In this document: positions 32,436-40,834 of the stretch, one piece after another
Layout: the number at the start of each line of letters is the position of its first letter
Numbering within the stretch: the stretch's first letter is position 1
Assembly: GCA_016235455.1 (NCBI GenBank)
Contig: JACRKZ010000006.1
Location: 1 to 44,362 of the forward strand
DNA: 44,362 nt
Source of the DNA: Armatimonadota bacterium
GTDB taxonomy: Bacteria > Armatimonadota > UBA10988
Direction of reading: 5' to 3'
Translations under genes and position numbers: made by a program
Notes under the pieces: model-generated
Databases searched by the model: none
Told to the model about the DNA's origin: nothing
The model's input: the letters and a program-made list of their open reading frames with translations, nothing else

Positions 32436-32462
32436 GGGTTTGCCCTGCACATGGGCAAACCC
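32436..32462. repeat. 10-bp palindrome between divergent carbohydrate genes
   Basis: GGGTTTGCCC (32436-32445) and GGGCAAACCC (32453-32462) are perfect arms around a 7-base loop, ending five bases before the ATG at 32468. A shorter overlapping GGGCA/TGCCC dyad starts at 32431. It could be an operator shared by the divergent genes or an mRNA stem masking the ribosome site of the rightward gene, for which no Shine-Dalgarno sequence is visible. Confidence 0.55.
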
Positions 32463-32467
32463 CTCCT

Positions 32468-34417
32468 ATGCTCTACGCTTTGACGACATCATGGCTTCTG
32501 CTGGCGGCGATGGCCCCACCGGAAATGGTTGTGACCCGCCCGGCCGAGTTCGCCGGCGCCATCGACAACCCGCTCAAGGGTTTCCGACCCGACTGGGGCA
32601 CCGACCGGCCCTACTGCCCGCTGCATCGCCGCTACGTGCCGTGGAACGCTATCGAGCAGGGCGCCGGCGACAGTGTCGACCGCATCATCGCGCACACCAA
32701 CCGCCTCGCCGCCGGCCTGCCCGAGCGCAACATAAAGCTCGTGCCGCGGGTCTATCTGGACTGGGATGGCCGGCTCGACGATCAGGGCCGGCCCAAGCAG
32801 TACTGGCCAGCCGACCTGCACAGCTTCGACTATGAGAGCCCGGCCTTTTGGGCCCGCGTCAAAGCCCTGGTGGCCAAGCTGGGCCAGGCCTGGGACGAAG
32901 ACCCGCGCATCGCTTTCGTGCAGATGGGGCTGATCGGTTTCTGGGGCGAGATGCACAACCCCACTCCCGGCCCTGAGCAGCGACGCGTGCTGGCCGAAGC
33001 CTTTCGTGCGGCCTTCCCCCACAAACCCGTGCTGGTCCGCCAATGCTGGCCGGAGTTCACCCAGGCCGGGTTCGGCATCTACTACGACACCTTCGCCAAC
33101 GGCGGACGCGAGCCCAAACCCGGTGATACCAGCGGCGAAGTGCCCTGGCAACTGACCAACCGCAGCCCCGATTTGTGGCGTGTCGGCCCCATCGAGGGCG
33201 AGGTGGAGTACAACTGGCAAGCCGGCGACCCCGCCGCCGCGGCCAAAACGTTCGGCATCAACCCCAATGAGACGATGGTCCGTGAGCCCTATCGGCGCTA
33301 CATGATCGACAAGATCCGCCGATACCACGCCAGCTACCTCGGCTGGATCTCCGGCTTCGACGCCAAGCAACCGGATGTGGTGGCCGGCGCGGGCGAGCTG
33401 ATGAAGGTCTTCGGCTACCGCTACGTGCTCACCGAGTTCGGCTGGACGCCCGAGGTCAAGCCGGGCGGTAGCATCTCGGTCCGCCTCGACGTGCGCAACG
33501 ACGGCAGCGCACCCATGTATGCCGACTGGCCGGTGGCGCTGGCGCTGCTCGATCCGGGCACGCATCAGCCCCTCTGGCAGACCACGCTGACCCAGGCCAA
33601 CCCGCGGGCGTGGCTGCCGGGCTCCCGCTGGAACAGCGAGCGCTTCGCCTACGATGAGCCGGCCGCGACCTACCGCGTCGAAGAGACGGTCACGCTGCCC
33701 GCCAATCTGCCCGCCGGCGAGGCCGTCGTGGCCTTGGCCATCCTCGACCGCCAAGGCGGCATGGTGCCCAGCGCGCGCTTCGCGATCGCGAACTACTGGC
33801 GGGGTGGCTGGCATCCGCTGGGTCGCGTCGGCATCGGCGCGCCGCCCAAGGCCACCGCCGTCGACGCCGCCACGTTCGTCAGCCCGGCCTTCGATGACTC
33901 GCTACGCTACCAGGTGCCCCAACGGCTGCTGGACGTCAAGGAGCCGCCGGCGCTGGCCGTGACGCCAGTGACGCGGTTTACGCTGGACCCGGCCCGCGAG
34001 TGCCTCGATCCGCATCGCTACTGGCAACTCGTGGAACGAGGGCCCGATGTGGCACAGACCACGTCATTCGACGGCCCCGGTAGCGCCAAGGTCTACACCG
34101 TGCGTGGGTCGTACGGCCGAGGCACCAATCTGAGCTACTACCCGTTTAACCAGGCCAAGTTCCCGCCAGGGCGCTACCGGTTCACCGTGCGCGTGAAGGG
34201 CACGCCCGGCCAGTGGGTGACGGTGGACCTGGCCGACAACTGGCAAGGCATAACCACCTACGATCGCGTGCCGCTGACGGCGGAGTGGGTGGAGCATCGC
34301 TTGGACTGGGACGTGAAGACCGAGTTCCGCAACTACCCGCGCCTGCGCGTGACAGCGCCGGACGACGCGACCGGCGAGTTCTCGCTGTGCGACTACCACC
34401 TGGTCAAGCTGGACTGA
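32468..34417 (+). CDS. Exported DUF4874/DUF4832-like putative glycosidase
   Basis: The 649-residue protein begins with a short signal peptide (MLYALTTSWLLLAAMA). Residues about 25-310 look like a TIM-barrel domain: NPLKGFRPDWG at the start, IKLVPRVYLDWDG, and FVQMGLIGFWGEMHNP, where Glu161 at the end of a strand is a candidate acid/base. The following part (FGYRYVLTEFGWTPEVKPGG onward) is an Ig-like module as in DUF4832, and residues about 490-649 form a jelly-roll carbohydrate-binding-like domain (YRFTVRVKGTPGQWVTVDLA). It probably acts on an extracellular glycan. The ATG at 32468 has no visible ribosome site. Family names are from recall of motif arrangement and enzymatic activity is inference. 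Confidence 0.7.
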   Translation: MLYALTTSWLLLAAMAPPEMVVTRPAEFAGAIDNPLKGFRPDWGTDRPYCPLHRRYVPWNAIEQGAGDSVDRIIAHTNRLAAGLPERNIKLVPRVYLDWDGRLDDQGRPKQYWPADLHSFDYESPAFWARVKALVAKLGQAWDEDPRIAFVQMGLIGFWGEMHNPTPGPEQRRVLAEAFRAAFPHKPVLVRQCWPEFTQAGFGIYYDTFANGGREPKPGDTSGEVPWQLTNRSPDLWRVGPIEGEVEYNWQAGDPAAAAKTFGINPNETMVREPYRRYMIDKIRRYHASYLGWISGFDAKQPDVVAGAGELMKVFGYRYVLTEFGWTPEVKPGGSISVRLDVRNDGSAPMYADWPVALALLDPGTHQPLWQTTLTQANPRAWLPGSRWNSERFAYDEPAATYRVEETVTLPANLPAGEAVVALAILDRQGGMVPSARFAIANYWRGGWHPLGRVGIGAPPKATAVDAATFVSPAFDDSLRYQVPQRLLDVKEPPALAVTPVTRFTLDPARECLDPHRYWQLVERGPDVAQTTSFDGPGSAKVYTVRGSYGRGTNLSYYPFNQAKFPPGRYRFTVRVKGTPGQWVTVDLADNWQGITTYDRVPLTAEWVEHRLDWDVKTEFRNYPRLRVTAPDDATGEFSLCDYHLVKLD

Positions 34418-34429
34418 CGCGCGGTGCTA

Positions 34430-34435
34430 TATACT
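34430..34435 (+). promoter_or_regulatory. Possible -10 box upstream of folD-like gene
   Basis: TATACT at 34430-34435 sits in the short AT-rich patch between the DUF4832-like stop and the folD-like start, matching the -10 consensus at 5 of 6 positions. A TGGACT at 34410-34415 could be a poorly spaced -35 element. Transcription would begin about 18 bases before the ATG. Confidence 0.3.
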
Positions 34436-34458
34436 CCCGGCCACGGGAGAAGTGAGTG

Positions 34459-35316
34459 ATGGCTGCGCGGGTACTCGACGGCAAAGCGTGTGCTGCCCAA
34501 CTGCGTGAATCGGTGGCGGCGCGCCTGGCGCTGCTGGGCGAACGTGGGGTCACGGTGGGGTTTGCCGTGGTCTACGTCGGCGACGATCCGGCCTCGGGCA
34601 GCTACGTACGCAGCCTGGAGCGCGTGTTCACCAAGGCGGGCGTGAGTGTTCGCGCTGAGCTGCTGCCCGCCGACAGCTCGCCCGAGCGCGTGCGCACGCT
34701 GCTGTGCGAACTCAGCGCCGATCCCGCCATCCACGGCATCATGCTCCAGGAGCCGGTGCCCGACCAGCTCGACGCGGAAGCGCTGGCACTGTGCATCGCG
34801 CCCGAGAAGGACATCGACGGTGTCCACCCGCAGAACGCGGGCAAGCTCTTCCAGGGCCGCTCCGACGGGTTCGTGCCCGCCACGGCGCAGGGCGGCATCA
34901 TGCTGCTCGAGCGCGAAGGCGTGGAACTGAGCGGCAAGCGCGCGGTGGTCGTCGGCCGCAGTACCATTGTCGGCCGGCCCATGGCCCTGCTGTTGCTGCA
35001 CCGCCACGCCACGGTGACCATCTGCCACAGTCGCACCCGCGACCTGGCCGCGGTCTGCCGCGAAGCGGACGTGCTGGCCGTGGGCATTGGCCGCGCCGGG
35101 TTCATCACGCCCGACATGGTCAAGCCGGGCGCGGTCGTGGTCGATTTCGGCACCAACTTCGTGGGCGACCAGATGCTGGGCGATGTCGACCCGGCCGTGG
35201 CCGAGGTGGCCAGCGCGCTGTCGCCGACGCCCGGCGGGACCGGCGCCGTGACGACGGCGGTGCTGTTGGCTGGGGTGGTGACGGCGGCCGAACGACTGGC
35301 GAACCAACCCGGCTAG
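34459..35316 (+). CDS. folD: Divergent FolD-like methylene-tetrahydrofolate dehydrogenase/cyclohydrolase
   Basis: The 285-residue protein has FolD length and architecture: [33 protein letters not shown] with Asp120, and the NADP-binding [20 protein letters not shown]. FolD makes 10-formyl-THF from methylene-THF for purine and formyl-Met synthesis. Several hallmark residues differ. The catalytic lysine four residues after the active-site tyrosine (Tyr49) is Leu53; PCTP is PATA; QLPLP is QEPVP; and the C-terminal PGGVGPMT is PGGTGAVT. In E. coli FolD, lysine replacement abolishes cyclohydrolase activity while sparing dehydrogenase. GGGAGA lies upstream of the ATG at 34459; an in-frame GTG at 34456 is less likely. 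It may be a specialised dehydrogenase or the genome's only FolD with changed chemistry. Confidence 0.85.
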   Translation: MAARVLDGKACAAQLRESVAARLALLGERGVTVGFAVVYVGDDPASGSYVRSLERVFTKAGVSVRAELLPADSSPERVRTLLCELSADPAIHGIMLQEPVPDQLDAEALALCIAPEKDIDGVHPQNAGKLFQGRSDGFVPATAQGGIMLLEREGVELSGKRAVVVGRSTIVGRPMALLLLHRHATVTICHSRTRDLAAVCREADVLAVGIGRAGFITPDMVKPGAVVVDFGTNFVGDQMLGDVDPAVAEVASALSPTPGGTGAVTTAVLLAGVVTAAERLANQPG

Positions 35317-36353
35317 CGTTCGCGCAGGGCGGTTTGGATGGCGTCCGCCGCCTTGGGCATGTCGGCAGCGGTCACCATCAAGCTGGTGACCGCGCGGACC
35401 GTGTGCGGGCCGGTGGCCAACATGCGAACGCCAGCCTGGTCCAGCCGCGCGGCTAGTTCCTTGGCTGGCATGGCGGGCACGTCGAACGACACGATGTTGG
35501 TCTGCACCGAGCCAGGATCAAGTTCCACGCCAGGCAGACCGGCCAGGGCCTCAGCCAGCGTGCGCGCGTTGGCATGATCTTCAGCGAGGCGTGACCGCTG
35601 GTGCTCCAGTGCGTAGAGCGCCCCGGCGGCAAGGATCCCGGCTTGGCGCATGCCGCCACCCAGCATCTTGCGGAACCGCCGCGCGCGCAGAATGAACTCG
35701 CGCGACCCGCAGAGCGCCGAGCCAACTGGCGCGCCCAGGCCCTTGGAGAAACAGACACTCACCGAGTCGAAGTGCTCGGCGTAGTCACGCTCCTCGAGGC
35801 CGGTGGCCACCGCTGCATTCCACAGCCGGGCGCCGTCGAGATGGAGCCGCAGGCCGTGTTGGCGAGCCACGTCGGCCACCTCGCGGATGCGCGCCAGTGG
35901 CCAGATGGCGCCGCCGCCGCGATTGTGGGTATTCTCCAGACAGACCAGCTTGGTGGGCGGGAAGTGCTGGTCAGGCGGGCGCAGCGCGGCCTCGACGTCT
36001 GTCGCGGTGAAGACACCACGCAGGCCGTTCAGACAGCGACACGAGACGCCGGCCAGTGCCGCCGGGCCACCGGCTTCGTAGTAGGTGATGTGCGCATTGC
36101 CCTCAAGGAGGATTTCGTCACCGGGTTCCGTGTGCGTGCGGACGGCGATCTGGTTGGCCATCGTGCCGGACGGCGTGAAGACGGCCGCTTCCTTGCCCAG
36201 GAGCGCCGCAACGCGGGCCTCAAGGCGCTGGACGGTGGGGTCGTCACCGAAGACATCGTCCCCCACCTCGGCCCAGGCCATCGCCTCGCGCATCGCCCGC
36301 GTTGGCTGGGTGATGGTATCGCTACGCAGATCGATGGCTCGGCCGTGGCGCAT
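35313..36353 (-). CDS. ltaE: Low-specificity threonine aldolase (PLP enzyme)
   Basis: The 346-residue protein matches beta-eliminating lyase/threonine aldolases. It has [42 protein letters not shown], the cofactor aspartate in [11 protein letters not shown] (Asp173) and the Schiff-base lysine in [12 protein letters not shown] (Lys204). It cleaves threonine or allo-threonine to glycine and acetaldehyde in the cytoplasm. GGGAGCC nine bases before the ATG at 36353 fixes the start; the further open frame upstream is low-complexity. It lies 43 bases downstream of the GH88 gene on the same strand. Its stop and that of the convergent FolD-like gene share the palindrome CTAG. Confidence 0.92.
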   Translation of the reverse strand: MRHGRAIDLRSDTITQPTRAMREAMAWAEVGDDVFGDDPTVQRLEARVAALLGKEAAVFTPSGTMANQIAVRTHTEPGDEILLEGNAHITYYEAGGPAALAGVSCRCLNGLRGVFTATDVEAALRPPDQHFPPTKLVCLENTHNRGGGAIWPLARIREVADVARQHGLRLHLDGARLWNAAVATGLEERDYAEHFDSVSVCFSKGLGAPVGSALCGSREFILRARRFRKMLGGGMRQAGILAAGALYALEHQRSRLAEDHANARTLAEALAGLPGVELDPGSVQTNIVSFDVPAMPAKELAARLDQAGVRMLATGPHTVRAVTSLMVTAADMPKAADAIQTALRER

Positions 36354-36396
36354 GGCACGTGGCTCCCAGGTTGCTGCTGGCGGGGCCGTCCACCGG

Positions 36397-37527
36397 CTAC
36401 GTCGAGCCCGCCGCCGACAACAGCTTGTCCAGCGCCTCCACAAAGAAGTACTCGCCGAACATGCAGCTCCCACCCACACCCAGCCCCTTGTGCAGGTGGT
36501 AGATCTGCTTGGACAAGATGCCCTCAAAGCCGGGAGTCGAGCCGCCCAGATACGGTGCCTCCAGCAGCGGCTCGATCATGCGGAGCGCCGCGGCACGGTA
36601 GCGCGCGGCCTGCTCGGCGGAATCGGTCAGCGTGGCCAGCTGCAGCAGCCCCGTGGCGCCGATGGCGCTGCCCGAGGTGTCGATCGGGTTGCACTCGGCC
36701 GGGGCGTCGAAGTCGTACGGCGTCACGCCCGAGGCGGGCAGGTTGCGGATAAGGCTGTCGGCATTGCTCTCGGCCGCCTGCAGGTAGTCGGCCTCGCCGG
36801 TGTAGCTGTAGCTGGTGCCAAAACCATACAGCGACCAGGCCAGGCCGCGCACCCAGTTGCTGTCGCCGCGATAGCCCTGGTGGGTGGTCTGGCGCAGGAA
36901 CTCGCCGGTGTCCAGGTCGAACAGGCCCTCGTGGGCCGTGGAGCCGTCGCCGCGGACCAGATAACGGCGCGTGGTGGCGCAGTGCGCGTTGGCGCGGCGC
37001 AGCAGGTCGGCGTCATCGGTGTCCAGCGCGGCGCGGAAGACGATGCCCACGTTCATCATGATGTCGATGAACAGCGAGTCCTCGGACACGAAGCTGCGCA
37101 GGTACTGGCCCTTCTCCCGGAAGCGCAGGCCCATGGTCTGGCCGGCGGTGATCAGGATGTCGTGGATCCAGCGCTCGGGCTCCAGGGCGAACCAGCGGCC
37201 GAAGCTGCTGCCGAGCACGAAATTGAGGTCGTGCACATTGCGGTCGTGCTGCCGCTCGGCCAGGGGCCGCGTGTACTGCTCGGCCAACTGCCGCCAGCGC
37301 GAGTCGCCCGTGCGAGCAAAGAAGATCCACATCATGCCGGGCAGGAAGCCCTCGCACCAGTTGGTCCAGTTCTCGCCACTGTGGTTCCAGGTGCCATCGA
37401 CCGTGTACATCGGGTAAGCACCCGGCATGGTCTCGGTCAGGCGCAGCACCTGCTGCTGCGCGAAGGCAAAGGCCGCCTCCAACTTGGGGCTCAGCCGTTG
37501 CACGTCGGCGGTCCAGGCATCGGACAC
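36397..37527 (-). CDS. GH88-family unsaturated uronyl hydrolase
   Basis: The 376-residue (alpha/alpha)6-barrel protein has the GH88 pattern: [27 protein letters not shown] with Asp100, SLFIDIMMN with Asp155 (equivalent to the two catalytic aspartates of Bacillus unsaturated glucuronyl hydrolase), and [17 protein letters not shown]. The enzyme hydrates and cleaves 4,5-unsaturated uronic acids left by polysaccharide lyases. No signal peptide is present, so it acts on imported oligosaccharides in the cytoplasm. The start is GTG at 37527 with AGGAGG seven bases upstream. It is divergent from the GNAT gene and implies that this organism uses glycosaminoglycan-, pectin- or gellan-like substrates. 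Confidence 0.93.
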   Translation of the reverse strand: MSDAWTADVQRLSPKLEAAFAFAQQQVLRLTETMPGAYPMYTVDGTWNHSGENWTNWCEGFLPGMMWIFFARTGDSRWRQLAEQYTRPLAERQHDRNVHDLNFVLGSSFGRWFALEPERWIHDILITAGQTMGLRFREKGQYLRSFVSEDSLFIDIMMNVGIVFRAALDTDDADLLRRANAHCATTRRYLVRGDGSTAHEGLFDLDTGEFLRQTTHQGYRGDSNWVRGLAWSLYGFGTSYSYTGEADYLQAAESNADSLIRNLPASGVTPYDFDAPAECNPIDTSGSAIGATGLLQLATLTDSAEQAARYRAAALRMIEPLLEAPYLGGSTPGFEGILSKQIYHLHKGLGVGGSCMFGEYFFVEALDKLLSAAGST

Positions 37528-37599
37528 GATGGATCCTCCTCTATCTCAGGACGGCGGAAGTCTATCACGGGGAGCTATTCTGTTGCCAGGAGCAGCACG

Positions 37600-38136
37600 G
37601 TGGACGTCGACTCGACTCGATTGATCCGGCCCACGCCCGACCTGGCGCACGACTTCCAAGCGCTGATCGACGAGTCCTTGGCGCTCGACGAGGTCTTCTA
37701 CCCTCGCCTGTTCGCCTTCCTGGGCCTGCCGTTGAGCGATGCCGCGCGCGCCATCGAGATGCTGCTGGACCTGGAGGACATTCCCGGCGACAGCCGGGTC
37801 GTGCCCAGCAGCACGCGCTGGCTCGTGGACGCATCGGACCGCATTCTGGGCGAATGCCGGGTGCGCCATCGGCTGACCGAGCGGCTGCTGCACCACGGCG
37901 GGCATATCGGCTACTACGTGCGGCCCAGCGCACGACGCCAGGGCCATGGCACGAGGATGCTGGCGCTGGCGCTCGACGAGGCGCGCGGGCTGGGCCTGCT
38001 GCGCGTGCTGGTCACCTGCGACAAGGTCAACCTGGGCTCGGCCGCCATCATCCGCGCCAACCACGGCGTGCTGGAGGACGAGCCCGTGTCACGCTTCACG
38101 CACCAGGTGATCCAGCGCTACTGGATCGCGGTCTGA
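37600..38136 (+). CDS. GNAT-family N-acetyltransferase
   Basis: The 178-residue protein has a GNAT acetyl-CoA fold. Motif A is GYYVRPSARRQGHGTRMLAL, in which RRQGHG is the pyrophosphate-binding loop, followed by LLRVLVTCDKVNLGSAAIIR for the last beta-alpha unit. The substrate is unknown; GNATs modify amines of proteins, antibiotics, polyamines or amino sugars. The start is GTG at 37600 with AGGAG at 37588-37592; the frame is open far upstream, antisense to GH88 and the aldolase gene, and is rejected there. Its stop abuts that of the convergent carbohydrate-binding-like gene. Confidence 0.85.
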   Translation: MDVDSTRLIRPTPDLAHDFQALIDESLALDEVFYPRLFAFLGLPLSDAARAIEMLLDLEDIPGDSRVVPSSTRWLVDASDRILGECRVRHRLTERLLHHGGHIGYYVRPSARRQGHGTRMLALALDEARGLGLLRVLVTCDKVNLGSAAIIRANHGVLEDEPVSRFTHQVIQRYWIAV

Positions 38137-39216
38137 TCAGTTCTTCGCGGCGAAGAGCTGGATCTCGTCGATGAACACCTTGTTGGAGCCCGGCTGCTGA
38201 CCGTTGAGCACTTCCAGGTCGCCGATGACCAACTGCCCCACCTGATCCAGGTCGAGCCGGTTGTTGTCGTCGGCGCCATTGTCGCCGGTGACCAGGCGGA
38301 ACTCCTTGAGCGGCAGCGTGTAGGTCTTGAACTCCGGGCTGGCGGGTACGCCAATGACCGTGGAGTAGCGGCTCTGGTCGCGACCTTCGCGCGCCTCTTC
38401 TTGCAGCACGATGAAGAGCTGCGTGGCGCGCGTGGCCGAGAGCGTCACCAGCAGGTGCGTCGGGCCCTTGGCCGGCAGCGGGCCGAGCACGGAGAAGATG
38501 TAGTTACTGGTGCCCTCGGGCTTGTCGCCCTGGTACTGCCAGATCAGCGCACCGTCCTGCTTGTCCAGGCTCAGCGCGCCATCGAACGCCACCCAGGGCA
38601 CGAATCCACCGGCGAAGTTGTCCAGCACGAACGGCAACTGCCCGTCGGGCGAATAGGCGGTCAGGGCGCGCTCGCTGTCGATGCTCAGGTCGTCCAGCCA
38701 CAGGGTGCGCTCGCCGTCGGGCACCTTGATCTGCGGCATGACCTTGGTCACATCCATCACGCCGACCCAGTTCACCTGGTCCAGGTCCAGCATGCCGTTC
38801 TCGTCCTTGGTGTTGGGCGCCAGGCGGAAGCGGTCCAGGCTCAGGTCCGCGTCGGACCAGGTGTCGGCCGGGCTGGTCAGCAGCGATTGGTACTGGCTGC
38901 CGTCGTTCTCCTTGAAGGCCACGGCGATGACCACCGGCGCCGAGGTGCGCAGCCGGAACTTGATCGACTTGGCCTCGGCCAGGCGCGGCGCGACCAGCAC
39001 ACCGGCGCCACCCACCGGGTTCTGGGCGTCGATGGTGTACTTCGCTTCCAGGGCGGAGCCTTCGTGGGCGACCTTGGTCTGCACGGCCAACGGCGCGCCA
39101 TTGCCCACCTTGTCCCAGGTGGCCAGCCCGTTCTCAAACGAGTAGCTCACCAGTGGCGCGGCGGATCCCGCCGTCGCCATCATCGCCACACACCCCAGCG
39201 CCTGTTGCCAGCGCAT
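38137..39216 (-). CDS. Exported protein with two tandem carbohydrate-binding-like modules
   Basis: The 359-residue protein has a signal peptide (MRWQQALGCVAMMATAGSAA). Two beta-sandwich modules follow, about residues 22-185 and 195-358, resembling CBM11-type or galactose-binding domains. They share the same closing pattern: LSLDRFRLAPNTKDENGMLD with LDQVNWVGVMDV in the first, LPLKEFRLVTGDNGADDNNR with LDLDQVGQLVIGDL in the second, each ending in a WLDDLSI or FIDEIQL strand. This suggests an internal duplication. No catalytic domain is present, so it is a stand-alone glycan-binding or surface protein. GGGAGA upstream favours the ATG at 39216. Specificity is unknown. Confidence 0.72.
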   Translation of the reverse strand: MRWQQALGCVAMMATAGSAAPLVSYSFENGLATWDKVGNGAPLAVQTKVAHEGSALEAKYTIDAQNPVGGAGVLVAPRLAEAKSIKFRLRTSAPVVIAVAFKENDGSQYQSLLTSPADTWSDADLSLDRFRLAPNTKDENGMLDLDQVNWVGVMDVTKVMPQIKVPDGERTLWLDDLSIDSERALTAYSPDGQLPFVLDNFAGGFVPWVAFDGALSLDKQDGALIWQYQGDKPEGTSNYIFSVLGPLPAKGPTHLLVTLSATRATQLFIVLQEEAREGRDQSRYSTVIGVPASPEFKTYTLPLKEFRLVTGDNGADDNNRLDLDQVGQLVIGDLEVLNGQQPGSNKVFIDEIQLFAAKN

Positions 39217-39338
39217 GCCACCATCTCCCATCCCGTTACGGGTCTTACGTGGCAACCGACGCCTCCGCGGCCCCAGCGGTTCCCCCGCCACATTGGCGCA
39301 GGTCGTGGCATACTGGTTGTGGTGCAGGTGGAGTGACC

Positions 39339-40187
39339 ATGGAACAGCGACTCTTGGGCAAGACCGGAGCCAAGCTCTCGGTGGTGGGTTTCGGCGGGAT
39401 CCTCTGTACAGACACGACCCCCGAGGAGTCCAGCCGCATCGTGGCCGAGGCCATCGACGCGGGCATCACGTACGTCGACGTCGCGCCCAGCTATGGCAAC
39501 GCCGAGGAACGGCTCGGCCCGGCGCTGGAGCCGTATCGCGACAAGGTGTTCCTGGCCTGCAAGACGGGCCGGCGCGACAAGGCCGGCGCCAACGAGGAGT
39601 TGCACGCCTCCCTCCGGCGGCTGCGCACCGACCATTTCGACCTCTACCAGCTGCACGCGGTGACCACTACCCAGGACGTCGAGGCCATCTTCAAGCCCGG
39701 CGGCGCCATCGAGGCCTTTGTCGAGGCCAAGCAGGCTGGTCTGGTGCGACACCTGGGCTTCTCGGCGCACAGCGAGGAAGCGGTCGTTAGCTGCCTGGAG
39801 CGCTTCGCTTTTGACTCCGCGCTCTTCCCCACCAACTACCTGTGCGCCGAGCTCGGCGGGTTTGGCCACAAGGCCTTCGCCGCCATCCATCAGCGCGGCA
39901 TCGGGCACCTCGCGCTCAAGAGCCTGGGGCTGGGCCAGGTGGTCAAGGACGAGCCGCGCCGCTGGGGCAAGTGCTGGTACCAGCCGCTGGACGACCCGGC
40001 GCTGGTGGCCATCTCGCTGCGCTGGACGTTGAGCCAGGGCGTCACCGCAGCGCCCACGCCGGGCCATATGGAGTTGTTCCGAATGGCGGTCAAGGCCGCC
40101 GCGGGCGATCTGAGCGCGCCGAACGACGACGAACTGGCCCACTTGCGCGCGATGCTCGGTGACCGGCCGCCGGTTTTCCACGTCTAG
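39339..40187 (+). CDS. Aldo/keto reductase
   Basis: The 282-residue TIM-barrel protein has the AKR catalytic tetrad in context: Asp47 and Tyr52 (DVAPSYGNAEE), Lys75 (FLACKTGR) and His106 (LYQLHAV). The N-terminus RLLGKTGAKLSVVGFGG is typical. It uses NADPH to reduce aldehydes or ketones, often sugars, in the cytoplasm. The barrel's cofactor end is present (ISLRWTLSQGVTAAPTPGHM), though shorter than in many AKRs. GGTGGAG ahead of the ATG at 39339 supports the start. It diverges from the carbohydrate-binding-like gene and is followed by the DUF4446 gene. The substrate is not deducible. Confidence 0.92.
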   Translation: MEQRLLGKTGAKLSVVGFGGILCTDTTPEESSRIVAEAIDAGITYVDVAPSYGNAEERLGPALEPYRDKVFLACKTGRRDKAGANEELHASLRRLRTDHFDLYQLHAVTTTQDVEAIFKPGGAIEAFVEAKQAGLVRHLGFSAHSEEAVVSCLERFAFDSALFPTNYLCAELGGFGHKAFAAIHQRGIGHLALKSLGLGQVVKDEPRRWGKCWYQPLDDPALVAISLRWTLSQGVTAAPTPGHMELFRMAVKAAAGDLSAPNDDELAHLRAMLGDRPPVFHV

Positions 40188-40236
40188 CACCACGGCCCGC
40201 GCCCGACTGTCCAATGAGCAAGCGAGAACTGCCAAC

Positions 40237-40746
40237 TTGAACCCGCCGACCTCTGGTCTCACCGCCCAACTGCTGCCGTACCTGGGCGAGATCGCCTTGG
40301 TGCTGGCCCTGCTCACGCTGACCGCCCTGGTGCTGGCCTGGCGCAATGCCCGCGCGCTGGCCCAAGCCCGCGCTCGCTACCAGGCGCTGGTCGCCGGCGT
40401 GGCCGAGGGCGACTTGGAGCGCCTGCTCAACCAGCACCTCGAGCGCATCGAAACCGCGCGCCGCGAGGTGACCGCGCTCGACCGAGCCCTGGCCAACGTG
40501 GCCCGTCAGGCCGATAGCTGCTTGCAGCGCGTGGGTCTGGTACGCTACAACGCCTTCGGCGACGTCAGCGGCGAGGTCAGCTTCGCGCTGGCCCTGCTCA
40601 ACCTGCACGGCGATGGCGTGCTGCTCAACAGCATGTTCGCCCGTCAGGGCAGCAGTGTCTACGCCAAGCAGATCCGCGCCGGCCGCGCCGAAGTGCCGCT
40701 GTCGGACGAGGAGAGCGAGGCGCTGGCGGCCGCGCTGCGGCGGTGA
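40237..40746 (+). CDS. DUF4446-family membrane-anchored protein
   Basis: The 169-residue protein has an N-terminal membrane helix (LGEIALVLALLTLTALVLAW, about residues 15-34), a coiled-coil region (about 45-95) and the DUF4446 core: QRVGLVRYNAFGDVSGEVSF, then ALALLNLHGDGVLLNSMFAR and YAKQIRAGRAEVPLSDEE. The family is widespread in Gram-positive-type bacteria and its function is unknown. The start is probably TTG at 40237, near GCGAGAAC as a weak ribosome site; a GTG at 40159 in frame would overlap the AKR gene by 29 bases. The membrane helix plus coiled coil suggests a cytoplasmic-facing scaffold. Confidence 0.82.
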   Translation: MNPPTSGLTAQLLPYLGEIALVLALLTLTALVLAWRNARALAQARARYQALVAGVAEGDLERLLNQHLERIETARREVTALDRALANVARQADSCLQRVGLVRYNAFGDVSGEVSFALALLNLHGDGVLLNSMFARQGSSVYAKQIRAGRAEVPLSDEESEALAAALRR

Positions 40747-40834
40747 CGGCGGCGGCGGCGCGCGCGGCACGGCAGCGCGGCAAGGCAACGCTCGGATGCG
40801 TCGGCCGGGCTATTCCGCTGGGGGAGCGTGCAGC

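Noticed and set aside
36085..37599. Long upstream extension of the GNAT frame
   Set aside because: It is antisense to GH88 and threonine aldolase and of biased composition; a good ribosome site sets the GTG at 37600.
39301..39325. Possible sigma-54 site (TGGCAT, five bases, TTGT) before the aldo/keto reductase
   Set aside because: It would put the transcription start within about 7 bases of the ATG and partly cut off the ribosome site; no enhancer-binding protein nearby.
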